A stretch of 55,724 bases of DNA from Burkholderiales bacterium (GTDB lineage: Bacteria; Pseudomonadota; Gammaproteobacteria; Burkholderiales; Casimicrobiaceae): positions 1 through 55,724 of the forward strand of contig JACMNN010000017.1 in NCBI GenBank assembly GCA_014378555.1, given 5' to 3'. Each line of letters begins with the position of its first letter. Positions within the stretch are counted from its first letter, which is position 1. The position numbers were made by a program, and so were the translations under genes. Of the stretch, positions 6,822 through 15,528 are shown piece by piece. The notes beneath the pieces are model-generated. The model ran no database searches, was not told the DNA's origin, and saw nothing but the letters and a program-made list of their open reading frames with translations.

Positions 6822-9368
6822 TTACGCTAGCGCCTCAGCCAATTCTGTCTCCAGCGCTATCCGCGTTGACTCTTCAGCAAGCCTGCCGCCAGACACTACA
6901 AAGATGTCTTCGGCGCGCGCGCCTAAGGTGTTGATGCGGGCAGTTTGAATGGCGACGTTGCGTTGCGAGAGTATTTCGGCGATGCGCGCGAGTAGGCCGG
7001 TGCGGTCGGCGGCGACGATTTCGAGGACGAAGCGCTGCCCCTGTTCATCGCCTGTGATTTCGATGGTCGGGGTGATCGGAAAGTGTCGCTGTTGGCGCGT
7101 AGCTTTGCCGAGTTGGGCCGCCTTAAGCGGATTAGTTTCGGTGAGCGCTTCGGTGATCGCGTGTTCAAGCAACTGTCTCACGTCGCGATACGCCTGACTG
7201 GCAGAGTTTGCATTCACGACGGTGAAGGTGTCGATTGCATAGCCGGTTTTTGAGGTGTGCACGCGGGCATCAAGCACCGAAAAATTAAGCCGCGCCAACA
7301 CGTTCATGGTGCGCGCAAACAGCTCGGCTCGATCTTTGACGTAGACCATAATCTGCAGGCCGTCGCCCGAGGGCATGAGCCGGGTGCGCACCATCGGTGT
7401 GTCGGTGTCGAGCCGGAAGTACAAGTTTCTGGCATGCCACGCGATCTCGTCGGCGCTGTGCCGTTGCAGATAGACCGAATCGAGACTACGCCAAAATTTT
7501 TCAGCACGATCTACGTCAACCGCGTAGAGTGCCAACAACCGGCGAGCCTCGACCAGTCGGTCTGCCAGCGCATCAAACACGCTGTTTTCGCCCGAGGCCG
7601 TGAACACTGAGCGCGTGGCGCGAAACAGTTGCTCCAGCAACCGCGCCTTCCAGTTATTCCAAACCTTGGGGCTGGTGCCGCGAATGTCGGCGACGGTGAG
7701 TAAATACAGCGCGAGCAAGCGTTTTTCGCTGCCCACCAATTGCGCAAATTCGTGAATTACGGCGGGGTCTGAGATGTCCCGTTTCTGCGCGAAGCTTGAC
7801 ATCGTTAGGTGGTGTTCAACCAGCCATGCGACCAACTCAATGTGCTCCAGCGGCAGGCCGAGCTGCGTGCAATAGTTGCTCGCTTCTTCCATCCCCAACT
7901 GCGAATGGTCACCGCCCCGACCTTTGGCGATGTCGTGAAAGATGCACGCGAGATAAAGCAGTTCCCGCTCGGGGAAATCCTGCATCAGCTCGCTACACAG
8001 CGGGTATTCGTGCGAGTGCGCCGGATCAGCAAAACGGCGCATGTTTCGCAACACCATCAGGATGTGCTGATCTACGGTGTAAACATGAAATAAATCATGC
8101 TGCATTTGGCCAATAATGCGCTGCCAGGGCGGTATGAGTTTGCCCAATACGCCCAGTTCATTCATCGCCTTCAGCGCGTGATACACGCCGTGGCCGCTGC
8201 GCAAAAAATCGACGCACAGCGTGCGGCAGGCCTCAGTGTCGAACGCCTCTTCGGCAAACGACTGCACCGAGCGCACGATGCCACGCCGCAGTTCGGGGGT
8301 GAAGCCCGAGTAGGCACGATCCTGGAATTGCAGCCGAAACGCTTGTAAAATTTCAATCGATGACAAGTTTGATCCGCGCGTCATGAGATCAAGTTTGCCG
8401 TCGCATGCCGCGAACGGTGTGCCCGTAATTAGCACCTTCGGCGCGCTGCGATTGCTGGTCAGCGCGTCAATAAGAATGTCGTTGAACAGCCGCAACTCGC
8501 GCGCCGATTTGTAGTAGCGCTTCATCAGCACCTCGGACGCGCGCAGGCCGCCCGACGCCGCTACGTTCAAGCTTTGCGCCATGCTGTTTTGAAGCTCGAA
8601 CACCAACCGGTCTTCACGACGTCCGGCGAGCAAATGCAGACGCGCGCGCATGAACTTCACTTGGGCATAAGCGCTGGTCAGCGCGACGCATTCACGGCGA
8701 TTTAACAAACCCTGACCCACCAGCGCGTCAAGCGAAGCCACGCCGTTAATCGCGCGCGCCAGCCACAGCACCGTCTGCACGTCACGCAAACCGCCGGGGC
8801 TTTCCTTGACGTTGGGCTCTAGGTTGTAGGCGGTGTCCTCGAAGCGGGCATAGCGTTGTTGCTGCTCGAAGCGCTTAGCTTTTACGAAGTGTTCCACGTC
8901 AAATGCTTGCTGCCAGCGTTGATCGAGTGCGTGGCTGTTGCCCATCGCGCCCACGATACTGCGTCGCTCCAAAAGTGACGTCGCGACCGTCACATCGGCG
9001 TGCGCCTCGCTGATGCACTCTTCAACGCTTCGTACGCTGTGGCCAACCTCAAAACCCAGATCCCATGCTTCGCTCAGAAAGCGCTCGATGCCGGGGATGG
9101 AGGCGACATCGGCGCCGTTATGCAGCAGCAAAATATCCACATCCGAATGCGGAAACAACTCAAACCGCGCATAGCCGCCAACGGCGAGCAGGGTCATTTG
9201 CGTTTGATGCAGGTCGTGCTTGTGCCACTGCTGAATCAGCACGTCGTCCACGGCCAGCGCATGCGCTTTGAGCGCCGCGTCGATGTAGTCCACCGATTGC
9301 AACGCATCAAACAGCAGTGAACGATGCGCCTCGTAAGTTCGGCGCAGTTCAGCGAGCGATGCTGGCAT
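6822..9368 (-). CDS. glnD: Bifunctional [protein-PII] uridylyltransferase/uridylyl-removing enzyme
   Basis: At 848 residues this is the usual GlnD length and order. A nucleotidyltransferase domain comes first, with GGYARFELFPHSDVDIL at residues 64-80. A GlnD linker is followed by an HD hydrolase domain (FHVYTVDQHI near 427, CIFHDIAKGRGGDHSQ near 475). Two C-terminal ACT domains follow (VKDRAELFARTMNVLARL and AADRTGLLARIAEIL). GlnD senses glutamine and uridylylates or deuridylylates PII, setting nitrogen assimilation. It follows map on the same strand (14 bp apart), a common neighbourhood. All catalytic motifs look intact. Confidence 0.97.
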   Translation of the reverse strand: MPASLAELRRTYEAHRSLLFDALQSVDYIDAALKAHALAVDDVLIQQWHKHDLHQTQMTLLAVGGYARFELFPHSDVDILLLHNGADVASIPGIERFLSEAWDLGFEVGHSVRSVEECISEAHADVTVATSLLERRSIVGAMGNSHALDQRWQQAFDVEHFVKAKRFEQQQRYARFEDTAYNLEPNVKESPGGLRDVQTVLWLARAINGVASLDALVGQGLLNRRECVALTSAYAQVKFMRARLHLLAGRREDRLVFELQNSMAQSLNVAASGGLRASEVLMKRYYKSARELRLFNDILIDALTSNRSAPKVLITGTPFAACDGKLDLMTRGSNLSSIEILQAFRLQFQDRAYSGFTPELRRGIVRSVQSFAEEAFDTEACRTLCVDFLRSGHGVYHALKAMNELGVLGKLIPPWQRIIGQMQHDLFHVYTVDQHILMVLRNMRRFADPAHSHEYPLCSELMQDFPERELLYLACIFHDIAKGRGGDHSQLGMEEASNYCTQLGLPLEHIELVAWLVEHHLTMSSFAQKRDISDPAVIHEFAQLVGSEKRLLALYLLTVADIRGTSPKVWNNWKARLLEQLFRATRSVFTASGENSVFDALADRLVEARRLLALYAVDVDRAEKFWRSLDSVYLQRHSADEIAWHARNLYFRLDTDTPMVRTRLMPSGDGLQIMVYVKDRAELFARTMNVLARLNFSVLDARVHTSKTGYAIDTFTVVNANSASQAYRDVRQLLEHAITEALTETNPLKAAQLGKATRQQRHFPITPTIEITGDEQGQRFVLEIVAADRTGLLARIAEILSQRNVAIQTARINTLGARAEDIFVVSGGRLAEESTRIALETELAEALA

Positions 9369-9382
9369 CTAGTGCGGGGCGA

Positions 9383-10171
9383 CTAGGGGGGCGGCGGCGA
9401 ACCGGCAGACAGCGTGGTCACCTCGAAACCAGTGTCGGTGACGAGAATGGTGTGCTCCCACTGGGCCGACAAACTGTGGTCCGCGGTCACCGCCGTCCAG
9501 CCATCAGCGAGGGTGCGGATACCGGGGCGACCGGCGTTGATCATGGGCTCGATTGTGAACATCATGCCGGGCAACAAACGCATGCCGGTGCCGGGCTTGC
9601 CGTAATGCAGCACCTGCGGCTCTTCATGATATTTTTTGCCGATGCCGTGACCGCAAAATTCGCGCACCACGGAAAAGCCCATCGGCTCAACATAGCTTTG
9701 AATGGCGTGACCGACATCGCCGAGCGTTGCGCCCGGTTTGACCACGCGAATGCCGCGCCACATCGCCTCGTAGGTAGCCTCGGTCAGGCGTTTGCCCGCG
9801 ATGGAGGGTTTGCCCACGTAGAACATGCGGCTGGTATCGCCGAAATAGCCGTTGACGATCATCGCCACGTCGATGTTGACAATGTCACCGTCTTTCAACT
9901 TTTTGTCGGTCGGAATACCGTGACAAACTACGTGGTTGACCGAGGTGCAGATCGATTTGGGGAACGGTGTGTGACCGGGCGGCGTGTAGTTCACGTTGGC
10001 CGCGATGCCTTTTTGCGTGTCAACCATGAACGAATGGCACAGCGCGTCGAGCTCGTCGGTGGTTGCGCCAATCTTTACGTACGGCGTGATGAAGTCAAGA
10101 ATTTCAGCCGTTTGCCGACCCGCAACACGCATGCCCTCGATATCTTCTGGGGTTTTAATATTGACTGACAT
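9383..10171 (-). CDS. map: Type I methionine aminopeptidase
   Basis: This 262-residue cytoplasmic metalloprotease removes the initiator Met from nascent proteins. The five dinuclear-metal ligands are recognisable: Asp in NIDVAMIVNGYFGDTSRMF (two Asp), His in EFCGHGIGKKYHEEP, Glu in FTIEPMINAG and Glu in WEHTILVT. VCHGIPTDKKL is the substrate-side His motif. Its ATG overlaps the dapD stop as TAATG, so the two are probably translationally coupled. Pairing with glnD is a conserved arrangement. Confidence 0.97.
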   Translation of the reverse strand: MSVNIKTPEDIEGMRVAGRQTAEILDFITPYVKIGATTDELDALCHSFMVDTQKGIAANVNYTPPGHTPFPKSICTSVNHVVCHGIPTDKKLKDGDIVNIDVAMIVNGYFGDTSRMFYVGKPSIAGKRLTEATYEAMWRGIRVVKPGATLGDVGHAIQSYVEPMGFSVVREFCGHGIGKKYHEEPQVLHYGKPGTGMRLLPGMMFTIEPMINAGRPGIRTLADGWTAVTADHSLSAQWEHTILVTDTGFEVTTLSAGSPPPP

Positions 10172-10995
10172 TAGTCGCCACGCAGCAATTCGTTAATGCT
10201 CGTTTTAGAGCGGGTTTGCGCGTCGACCTGCTTGACGATCACGGCGCAATACAGACCGTATTTGCCATCGGCAGAGGGCAGGTTGCCGGCAACCACTACC
10301 GAGCCCGACGGCACGCGACCGAAGCTGACCTCGCCAGTGGCACGGTTGTAAATTTTGGTGCTTTTGCCGATGTAGACGCCCATGCCAAGCACTGAATTCT
10401 CCTCAATAATGCAGCCTTCCACCACTTCCGAGCGCGCGCCGATAAAGCAGTTGTCTTCGATGATGGTGGGATTGGCCTGCAACGGCTCGAGCACGCCGCC
10501 GATACCGACGCCGCCCGACAAATGTACGTTCTTACCGATTTGCGCACAGGAGCCGACGGTCGCCCAGGTATCGACCATGGTGCCCTCGTCGACATAAGCG
10601 CCAATGTTTACAAACGATGGCATGAGGATGACGTTTTTGCCAAGGTAGCTACCGCGGCGCGCCACTGCCGGCGGCACCACGCGAACGCCAGTCGCTGCAA
10701 TTTGTTCAGCCGTGAGGTGCGCAAATTTGGTTTGCACCTTGTCGTAAAACGTGAGGTCGCCCGCTTGCATCACGGCGTTTTCTTGCAGGCGGAACGACAG
10801 CAATACGGCTTTTTTAATCCACTGATGGGTGACCCATTCGCCGTTGATTTTTTCAGCAACGCGCTTGCGACCGGTGTTTAGGTCGCCGATGATCGATTCA
10901 ACAGCGTCGGCGACTTCTTTCGGCGCATTGGTAGGGGAAAAATTGCCGCGGTTTTCCCACGCGGCGTCGATGATACTTTGCAGGGCTTCGCTCAT
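10171..10995 (-). CDS. dapD: 2,3,4,5-tetrahydropyridine-2,6-dicarboxylate N-succinyltransferase
   Basis: DapD transfers succinyl from succinyl-CoA to tetrahydrodipicolinate in the succinylase branch of lysine and meso-diaminopimelate synthesis. The protein is 274 residues, as expected. The N-terminal helical part has [14 protein letters not shown], and the left-handed beta-helix of hexapeptide repeats runs through [40 protein letters not shown] and [20 protein letters not shown]. It sits 17 bp after dapC and overlaps map, so the lysine genes and map appear to be one transcript. Confidence 0.97.
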   Translation of the reverse strand: MSEALQSIIDAAWENRGNFSPTNAPKEVADAVESIIGDLNTGRKRVAEKINGEWVTHQWIKKAVLLSFRLQENAVMQAGDLTFYDKVQTKFAHLTAEQIAATGVRVVPPAVARRGSYLGKNVILMPSFVNIGAYVDEGTMVDTWATVGSCAQIGKNVHLSGGVGIGGVLEPLQANPTIIEDNCFIGARSEVVEGCIIEENSVLGMGVYIGKSTKIYNRATGEVSFGRVPSGSVVVAGNLPSADGKYGLYCAVIVKQVDAQTRSKTSINELLRGD

Positions 10996-11012
10996 TTTTA
11001 CTTCTACTCAGA

Positions 11013-12242
11013 TTAGGCTGCGACGCTCACGCGTGCAGCACTGTGACTCAAAAATTGGCACATACGGGTGACGGCCTCGTGGCATTCGTCAAACTCGGAC
11101 ACCAGTGCGATGCGGATATAGCCGCAGCCTGGATTGACACCGTTGGCGGCGACGCGCGACAGATAGGAACCCGGTGTGACGGTGACGCCGGTGGCCTCGA
11201 ACAAGTCGCGGGTGAAGGCTTCGTCGTCGCCGTTAAATTGCGCCGGGATCGGCAGCCACCAATAAAACGCCGCTTCGGGCATGGTCACGGGCAAATGTTT
11301 GGCAAGCAGTGGCGACAGTTCGCGAAATTTTCTAGCGTATTCGGCGCGGTTAGCCACCACGTGCGCCTCGTCGTTCCAGGCGAGAATGCTGGCCGCTGCA
11401 ACGATGCCGGACATAGCAGAGCCGTTGAATGAGCGCAGGTGCAAAAACTTGGTGATTAATTCAGCGTCACCCGCCACAAATCCGGAGCGTAAACCGGGCG
11501 AGTTGGAGCGCTTCGACAAGCTGCCCATTGCAACCAGTCGCTTAAAATCGGTACGTCCGAGTTCAGCTGCAACCTGCAACCCGCCTACGGGCGCGTTGCC
11601 TTCTTCAAAATAAATTTCGCTGTAGCACTCGTCGGCGACCAGCACGAAGCCGTAGCGATCACTTTTCTCAAACAACCACTGCCAGCGCGCTCTTGTCGTG
11701 ATGGCACCGGTGGGGTTGTCGGGCGAGCAGACAAATACCAGTTGCACATCGCGCCATACCGCGTCAGGGATGTCGTCCCAAGCATGTTCGCCGGATTGGG
11801 CATTGAAATTGACGTAATACGGAGTTGCACCGCACAGCGTGGCTGCCGCTTCGTACACCATGTAGAACGGGTTCGGCACCAGTACCAGCGGCCGTGCAGC
11901 GCGTGGATCAACCACGGTTTGGGTGAACGAATACAGCGCTTCTTTGGTGCCCACTACGGGCAGCACTTGCGTCTCAGCATCAAGTGCGGGTAGCGAGAAT
12001 CGATTTTTGACCCACTTAGCGATACTTTGGCGTAGCGCGACTGAGCCTTTGGTCGGTGGGTATTGCGCGAGGGTGTCGGTGTTTTGACCAATCGCGTCGC
12101 GGATAAACGGCGGCGTTGGATGCTTCGGCTCGCCAATCGAAAGATTGATCGGTTTCAAGCCCGCAGGCGGTGTTGCACCTTGAAGCAGGCGCGCCAAGCG
12201 GGTGAAGGTGAATTCGTTGAGTTCGGTGAGATAAGGATTCAA
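11013..12242 (-). CDS. dapC: Succinyldiaminopimelate transaminase (class I/II aminotransferase)
   Basis: A 409-residue fold-type I PLP aminotransferase. NLSIGEPKHPTPPFI lies near the N-terminus, substrate and cofactor segments include VCSPDNPTGAITTR and VADECYSEIYFEE, and the Schiff-base Lys is in MGSLSKRSNSPGLRSGFVAG. Adjacency to dapD and overall length support DapC, which catalyses the step right after DapD. Transcription starts in the 59-bp gap shared with the divergent GspC-like gene. Confidence 0.93.
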   Translation of the reverse strand: MNPYLTELNEFTFTRLARLLQGATPPAGLKPINLSIGEPKHPTPPFIRDAIGQNTDTLAQYPPTKGSVALRQSIAKWVKNRFSLPALDAETQVLPVVGTKEALYSFTQTVVDPRAARPLVLVPNPFYMVYEAAATLCGATPYYVNFNAQSGEHAWDDIPDAVWRDVQLVFVCSPDNPTGAITTRARWQWLFEKSDRYGFVLVADECYSEIYFEEGNAPVGGLQVAAELGRTDFKRLVAMGSLSKRSNSPGLRSGFVAGDAELITKFLHLRSFNGSAMSGIVAAASILAWNDEAHVVANRAEYARKFRELSPLLAKHLPVTMPEAAFYWWLPIPAQFNGDDEAFTRDLFEATGVTVTPGSYLSRVAANGVNPGCGYIRIALVSEFDECHEAVTRMCQFLSHSAARVSVAA

Positions 12243-12301
12243 ATGGATTCAGGGCAAAATCGCTGTTCTCACTCAGAAAAACTTTAGCGAAACAACGAAT
12301 A

Positions 12302-13111
12302 GTGAAGCACAGGGCAAAGGAGAATTATAGGCTGGAGCAAGTCGCAACAACACTAGCCATATTGTGCGCTGCGGCGCTGTCAGGTTGGGCCATCGCGCTC
12401 GCGCTTACGCTGTGGGGCGACGCACAACTGGCCAAACTTCCGCCTTGGAAACCGTTTGCGCTGTTGCCGCCGATCATCGATAACGTCAGCGTTGCCGGCC
12501 CCGTGCAGGTCGGCAGTTCGCGCTTGGTGGGCGTAGCGGGCAATCGCGCCTACTTTATGACTGGCAGCGGTGGCGCGTCGCGTTCATTGTCGTTGGCCGC
12601 TGGCGATGCGCTGCCTTCGGGCGAAAAAATTGTCCGCGTCGATCGGGATGCGGTGGTGATGACCGCCGCTGGGCAAGAGTCGCGGGTTCCGGTGTTTGCG
12701 CTGCGTGCTGATCCCGCCAAAAAAGTGCCATTAGCTGTGGCCGCTGCCAGCAGTCCCGCAAGCACCGCGAACTGCCGTTTGAGCAGCGCGGATCGCGGCG
12801 CGGCAGTGTTTATTGAAGCGAACATGGTGAAAGCGCTGACCGCCGAGCGGGCAACCTTTGCTCGGATGTTTGATCCGCAATCAGGCGCAGGCGGCATTCG
12901 CGCAAGGGGCACCGGTGGCACCACTGCGATGTTTGCTATTTTGGATGGCGACGTGTTGTTGCGCGCTGATGGCCTGCCCATCAAGTCGTCTGACGCCATC
13001 ATCACCGATGTGCTGGCGCGGGTCGAGCAGGGCAATTCAGTGGTCGTCGAGGGGGAGCGCGGCGGCGTGCCGCGGCGATGGGTGTATGCGCCGTCTGCGT
13101 GCAAGATTTAA
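12302..13111 (+). CDS. GspC-like (type II secretion inner-membrane, PDZ-like) protein
   Basis: A 269-residue protein with one N-terminal membrane helix (about residues 12-36). A GspC-type homology region follows (GNRAYFMTGSGG to VMTAAGQESRVPV, about 78-125), then a spacer and a C-terminal PDZ-like module (FAILDGDVLLRADGLPIKSS). GspC links the inner-membrane platform of type II secretion to the outer-membrane secretin. No other gsp gene is in the window, so the call rests on architecture alone. GTG 12302 is the only ATG/GTG/TTG start before the helix. An AAGGAG at 12317-12322 sits within the frame, so the real start is uncertain. Its TAA overlaps the stop of the convergent gph (TTAA). Confidence 0.65.
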   Translation: MKHRAKENYRLEQVATTLAILCAAALSGWAIALALTLWGDAQLAKLPPWKPFALLPPIIDNVSVAGPVQVGSSRLVGVAGNRAYFMTGSGGASRSLSLAAGDALPSGEKIVRVDRDAVVMTAAGQESRVPVFALRADPAKKVPLAVAAASSPASTANCRLSSADRGAAVFIEANMVKALTAERATFARMFDPQSGAGGIRARGTGGTTAMFAILDGDVLLRADGLPIKSSDAIITDVLARVEQGNSVVVEGERGGVPRRWVYAPSACKI

Positions 13112-13800
13112 ATCGCGTCTTCGGCGCTAAGCAGGTTTAGCAACGCCAGCGGCTGATCAATCTCGTGGTGCGCGCCCCACGCGCGAGCCACTGCAAGATC
13201 GGGCACATAGCCGTAGGCCGCCAGCACTGGCGTCATGCCCGCTGCAAGGCTAGCCTTAATGTCGCTCTCACCGTCGCCAACGAACCAGCAACGGGTCACG
13301 TCCAATTTGGCGTCGGCTGCAGCGCGCAGCAGCGAGGCAGGATGGGGCTTGGGCGTGGGGGTGCTGTCTCCGCAGAGCACAATTGCCGGCGAAAACGCGC
13401 GATCGCGCAGCAATTCGTGAATCATCGGCTCGGCGAGGCGCGAATGTTTGTTGGTGACGATGCCCCATTGGATGCCACGCCGTTCCAGCGCGATTAAAAG
13501 CTCGAGCACGCCTTCAAACAGGTGGCTTTTGCTTAGTTTCCGCTGGTCGTAAATCGCCAGAAATCGCAGCCGATGATCGTCGTATTGATGATGCTCAGGC
13601 GACAGATCAAGCCCCGCTTTGAGCAGGCTGCGCGCGCCGTAAGTGGCGTACGGCCGAAGCGTTGCGTATGGCAGCTCAGGAAAACCCAATTCCGCACGCA
13701 AATCGTTCATGGCGCCCGCCAGATCAGGCGCGCTGTCGACCAACGTACCGTCAAAATCGAACAGTACCGCGGCCGGATTTTGGCTAACAGCTTGTTTCAT
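13108..13800 (-). CDS. gph: Phosphoglycolate phosphatase (HAD superfamily)
   Basis: A 230-residue HAD hydrolase with motif I FDFDGTLVDSAPDLAGAMN, an alpha-helical cap, motif II IVTNKHSRLAEP and motif III WFVGDGESDIKASLAAGM. The NDLRAELGFPELP cap features and length fit Gph, which clears 2-phosphoglycolate from oxidative DNA repair or oxygenation reactions. Its stop codon overlaps that of the convergent GspC-like gene in the palindrome TTAA, leaving no room for a terminator between them. The gap of 109 bp separates it from the five-gene run upstream. Confidence 0.9.
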   Translation of the reverse strand: MKQAVSQNPAAVLFDFDGTLVDSAPDLAGAMNDLRAELGFPELPYATLRPYATYGARSLLKAGLDLSPEHHQYDDHRLRFLAIYDQRKLSKSHLFEGVLELLIALERRGIQWGIVTNKHSRLAEPMIHELLRDRAFSPAIVLCGDSTPTPKPHPASLLRAAADAKLDVTRCWFVGDGESDIKASLAAGMTPVLAAYGYVPDLAVARAWGAHHEIDQPLALLNLLSAEDAI

Positions 13801-13909
13801 AAACGCCCGTTTTTAATGGGCATAGACGCGTGAATAGGTGTTTGTCGACTTGTGGTCATTATTAATGCTGCGCCCAAGCTTAATAGGCGTTTAAATATAA
13901 GGTTGTTGC

Positions 13910-14386
13910 TCAAAACTTTGCGTTTTTTGCGATTAATGCGTGCAACGCCAACGAGCTAAAAACAGCCGCGTTGCTCCACGACGTTACCTGATCCGCCGCC
14001 GCCGCAATGGGCAGCCATTTAAACGCCACATGTTCTCGTGCAGCCAGTGTCGGAGTGCGCTTTTCTGCAACGCAGACCGCAAAACAGCGTTCGCGATTGT
14101 GCGTGGTTTGCGGCGGATAGCGATGCCGCCAGTGCGGATAGATTTGATACACGTTTTCGTAACCGAGATCGACCACGCCACCATGTTCGTGGGCACGAAT
14201 GCCGGTCTCTTCGAATAGCTCGCGCTCGGCAGTTTCAGCGAACGTTTCACAATCGTCCTGAGAGCCTGTCACGGACTGCCAAAAACCTGAGAAGTCGGCG
14301 CGTTCGATCAACAACGTTTCCGCTTTCGGGGTGACGATGGCAACCAGGACCGAGCGCGGAATTTTCAGCGGTTTGATGGCGGTCAA
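13910..14386 (-). CDS. nudB: Nudix hydrolase, dihydroneopterin triphosphate diphosphatase type
   Basis: About 158 residues. IKPLKIPRSVLVAIV at the start and FWQSVTGSQDD are NudB hallmarks. The Nudix box is complete: G-x5-E-x7-REL-x-EE-x-GI in GSQDDCETFAETAERELFEE plus TGI. NudB removes pyrophosphate from dihydroneopterin triphosphate in folate synthesis and also acts on dATP and similar nucleotides. TTG at 14386 is the preferred start because it overlaps the barstar stop as TTGA and gives the usual NudB N-terminus. The open frame extends further to GTG 14428. Coupling to a barstar gene is unusual for nudB. Confidence 0.85.
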   Translation of the reverse strand: MTAIKPLKIPRSVLVAIVTPKAETLLIERADFSGFWQSVTGSQDDCETFAETAERELFEETGIRAHEHGGVVDLGYENVYQIYPHWRHRYPPQTTHNRERCFAVCVAEKRTPTLAAREHVAFKWLPIAAAADQVTSWSNAAVFSSLALHALIAKNAKF

Positions 14387-14706
14387 ACCAGCACCACACG
14401 AAACGTTTTGTCGTGCTCGCCCCACCACACGCAGCTTTCATCGAAAATTTCGAGCAGCGTTTGCCAGTTTTCGCCGAACCGAGTTGCAGCGTTACTGGTG
14501 TCGAGTACCAGCACGGTGGTGCTGTCAGATTTCGCCCAGTCGGCGTCCATCAAACAGTCGGCGAGCGCGTCCCAATTGTGGCCAAACTGCTTCGGCAATT
14601 TAAGCCCGACAGCCAGCGCCTCGAGCAACGCTTTTTTCGAGCGCACGCCTTTCAGCTCCACCCGAAGCGTCACACCAGAACGAAGATCGTGAACCGCGTT
14701 TTTCAT
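14383..14706 (-). CDS. Barstar-family ribonuclease inhibitor
   Basis: A 107-residue protein with the barstar core: LRVELKGVRSKKALLEAL, then FGHNWDALADCLMD (residues 41-54, the barstar loop/helix that plugs the RNase active site), a central DSTTVLVLD strand and WWGEHDKTFRVVLV at the end. It should bind and block a barnase-type ribonuclease in the cytoplasm. The gene lies 15 bp downstream of exactly such an RNase, so it is very likely the cognate immunity protein. It overlaps nudB downstream (TTGA). Confidence 0.9.
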   Translation of the reverse strand: MKNAVHDLRSGVTLRVELKGVRSKKALLEALAVGLKLPKQFGHNWDALADCLMDADWAKSDSTTVLVLDTSNAATRFGENWQTLLEIFDESCVWWGEHDKTFRVVLV

Positions 14707-14721
14707 AAAGTTCCGGATGCG

Positions 14722-15108
14722 CTAAGGCGCGATGCATTTGAAGGATTGGTAGTGGTCATCGCTGTAGTAGCACTGATCGGTTGACCGCTCGGCACCGCCG
14801 CATACGATGCGCCGCGCGCCGCGATTTTTCACATTCGGCGTGCGCACCGTGTATTCGCGGTAGTAGCCGCGCGTTTGCTTCGGTAAGATGCGTTCGCGAT
14901 TGCCAAACTGAATACCATCACGATTGCTGGCGAAGGGACCGCCCGCCGCAATCAGCGCAAGCGTGTCTTGGCCTTGTTTGGGCAGATCTCGCACGGCTAC
15001 CGTTTGGCCTACAGCGCAACTGGAGGTTCGCGCCTCGGCTATGGACGCAGTGAACAGTGCGAGCGCGGCAAGGCCGCTCGCGATTGCGAGTTGAAGAGGG
15101 TGTTTCAT
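14722..15108 (-). CDS. Secreted guanyl-type ribonuclease (barnase/RNase Sa-like, N1/T1 family)
   Basis: A 128-residue precursor with a signal peptide (about 1-26, LALFTASIAEA). The mature enzyme has the family core LPKQGQDTLALIAAGGPF, FGNRERILPKQ, GYYREYTVRTP with the general base Glu85, GARRIV with the catalytic Arg near 99, and DDHYQSF with the general acid His119. Four Cys (31, 103, 113, 125) could form disulphides, which fits export. Such enzymes cleave RNA after guanosine. The barstar gene follows after 15 bp, forming a toxin/immunity pair. The gene is 18 bp after the CoA-binding gene. Confidence 0.9.
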   Translation of the reverse strand: MKHPLQLAIASGLAALALFTASIAEARTSSCAVGQTVAVRDLPKQGQDTLALIAAGGPFASNRDGIQFGNRERILPKQTRGYYREYTVRTPNVKNRGARRIVCGGAERSTDQCYYSDDHYQSFKCIAP

Positions 15109-15126
15109 ATCCTATTGCTCCGGACG

Positions 15127-15528
15127 TTAACGCAGCGACAGAAAGGTGGTTTCTAGGCACTTGTTTTGCACAACATCCATTCCGGCGTCGCGCGCGACTT
15201 TGGCGGCGTCGTCGTTGGCCACCCCCGACTGCATCCACAACACTTTTGGCAACGGCGACATAGCGGCTGCGTCAACTGCAACGCTGAGCATGTCTTCGCT
15301 ACGGCGGAAGCAGTCGACGATGTCGACCGGCTCCTTTATGTCGGCAAGTGACGCCACGCAAGGCTCGCCGAGAATCAGCGTGCCTGCGTATTGCGGATTC
15401 ACCGGAATGATGCGGAAGCCGCCGTCCTGCAGCACCGAGGCCACCTCAAAACTAGGGCGATCGGGCCGGTTTGACATACCGACCACGGCGATGGTTTTGC
15501 TGGTTGCAAGCAGCGCTTTGAAGTCCAT
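15127..15528 (-). CDS. CoA-binding domain protein (YccU type)
   Basis: A 133-residue single-domain Rossmann protein of the CoA_binding_2 family. The N-terminal AVVGMSNRPDRPSFEVASVL is the nucleotide-binding loop, FRIIPVNPQYAGTLILGEP follows, and KVLWMQSGVANDDAAKVARD and VVQNKCLE mark the C-terminal half. Family members bind CoA, but their physiological role is poorly defined. Its ATG overlaps the stop of the crystallin gene (TGATG), suggesting translational coupling. Confidence 0.88.
   Translation of the reverse strand: MDFKALLATSKTIAVVGMSNRPDRPSFEVASVLQDGGFRIIPVNPQYAGTLILGEPCVASLADIKEPVDIVDCFRRSEDMLSVAVDAAAMSPLPKVLWMQSGVANDDAAKVARDAGMDVVQNKCLETTFLSLR

Noticed and set aside
13108..13111. Frameshift or fusion where the GspC-like gene meets gph
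   Set aside because: The genes are convergent and simply share the palindromic TTAA as stop codons.
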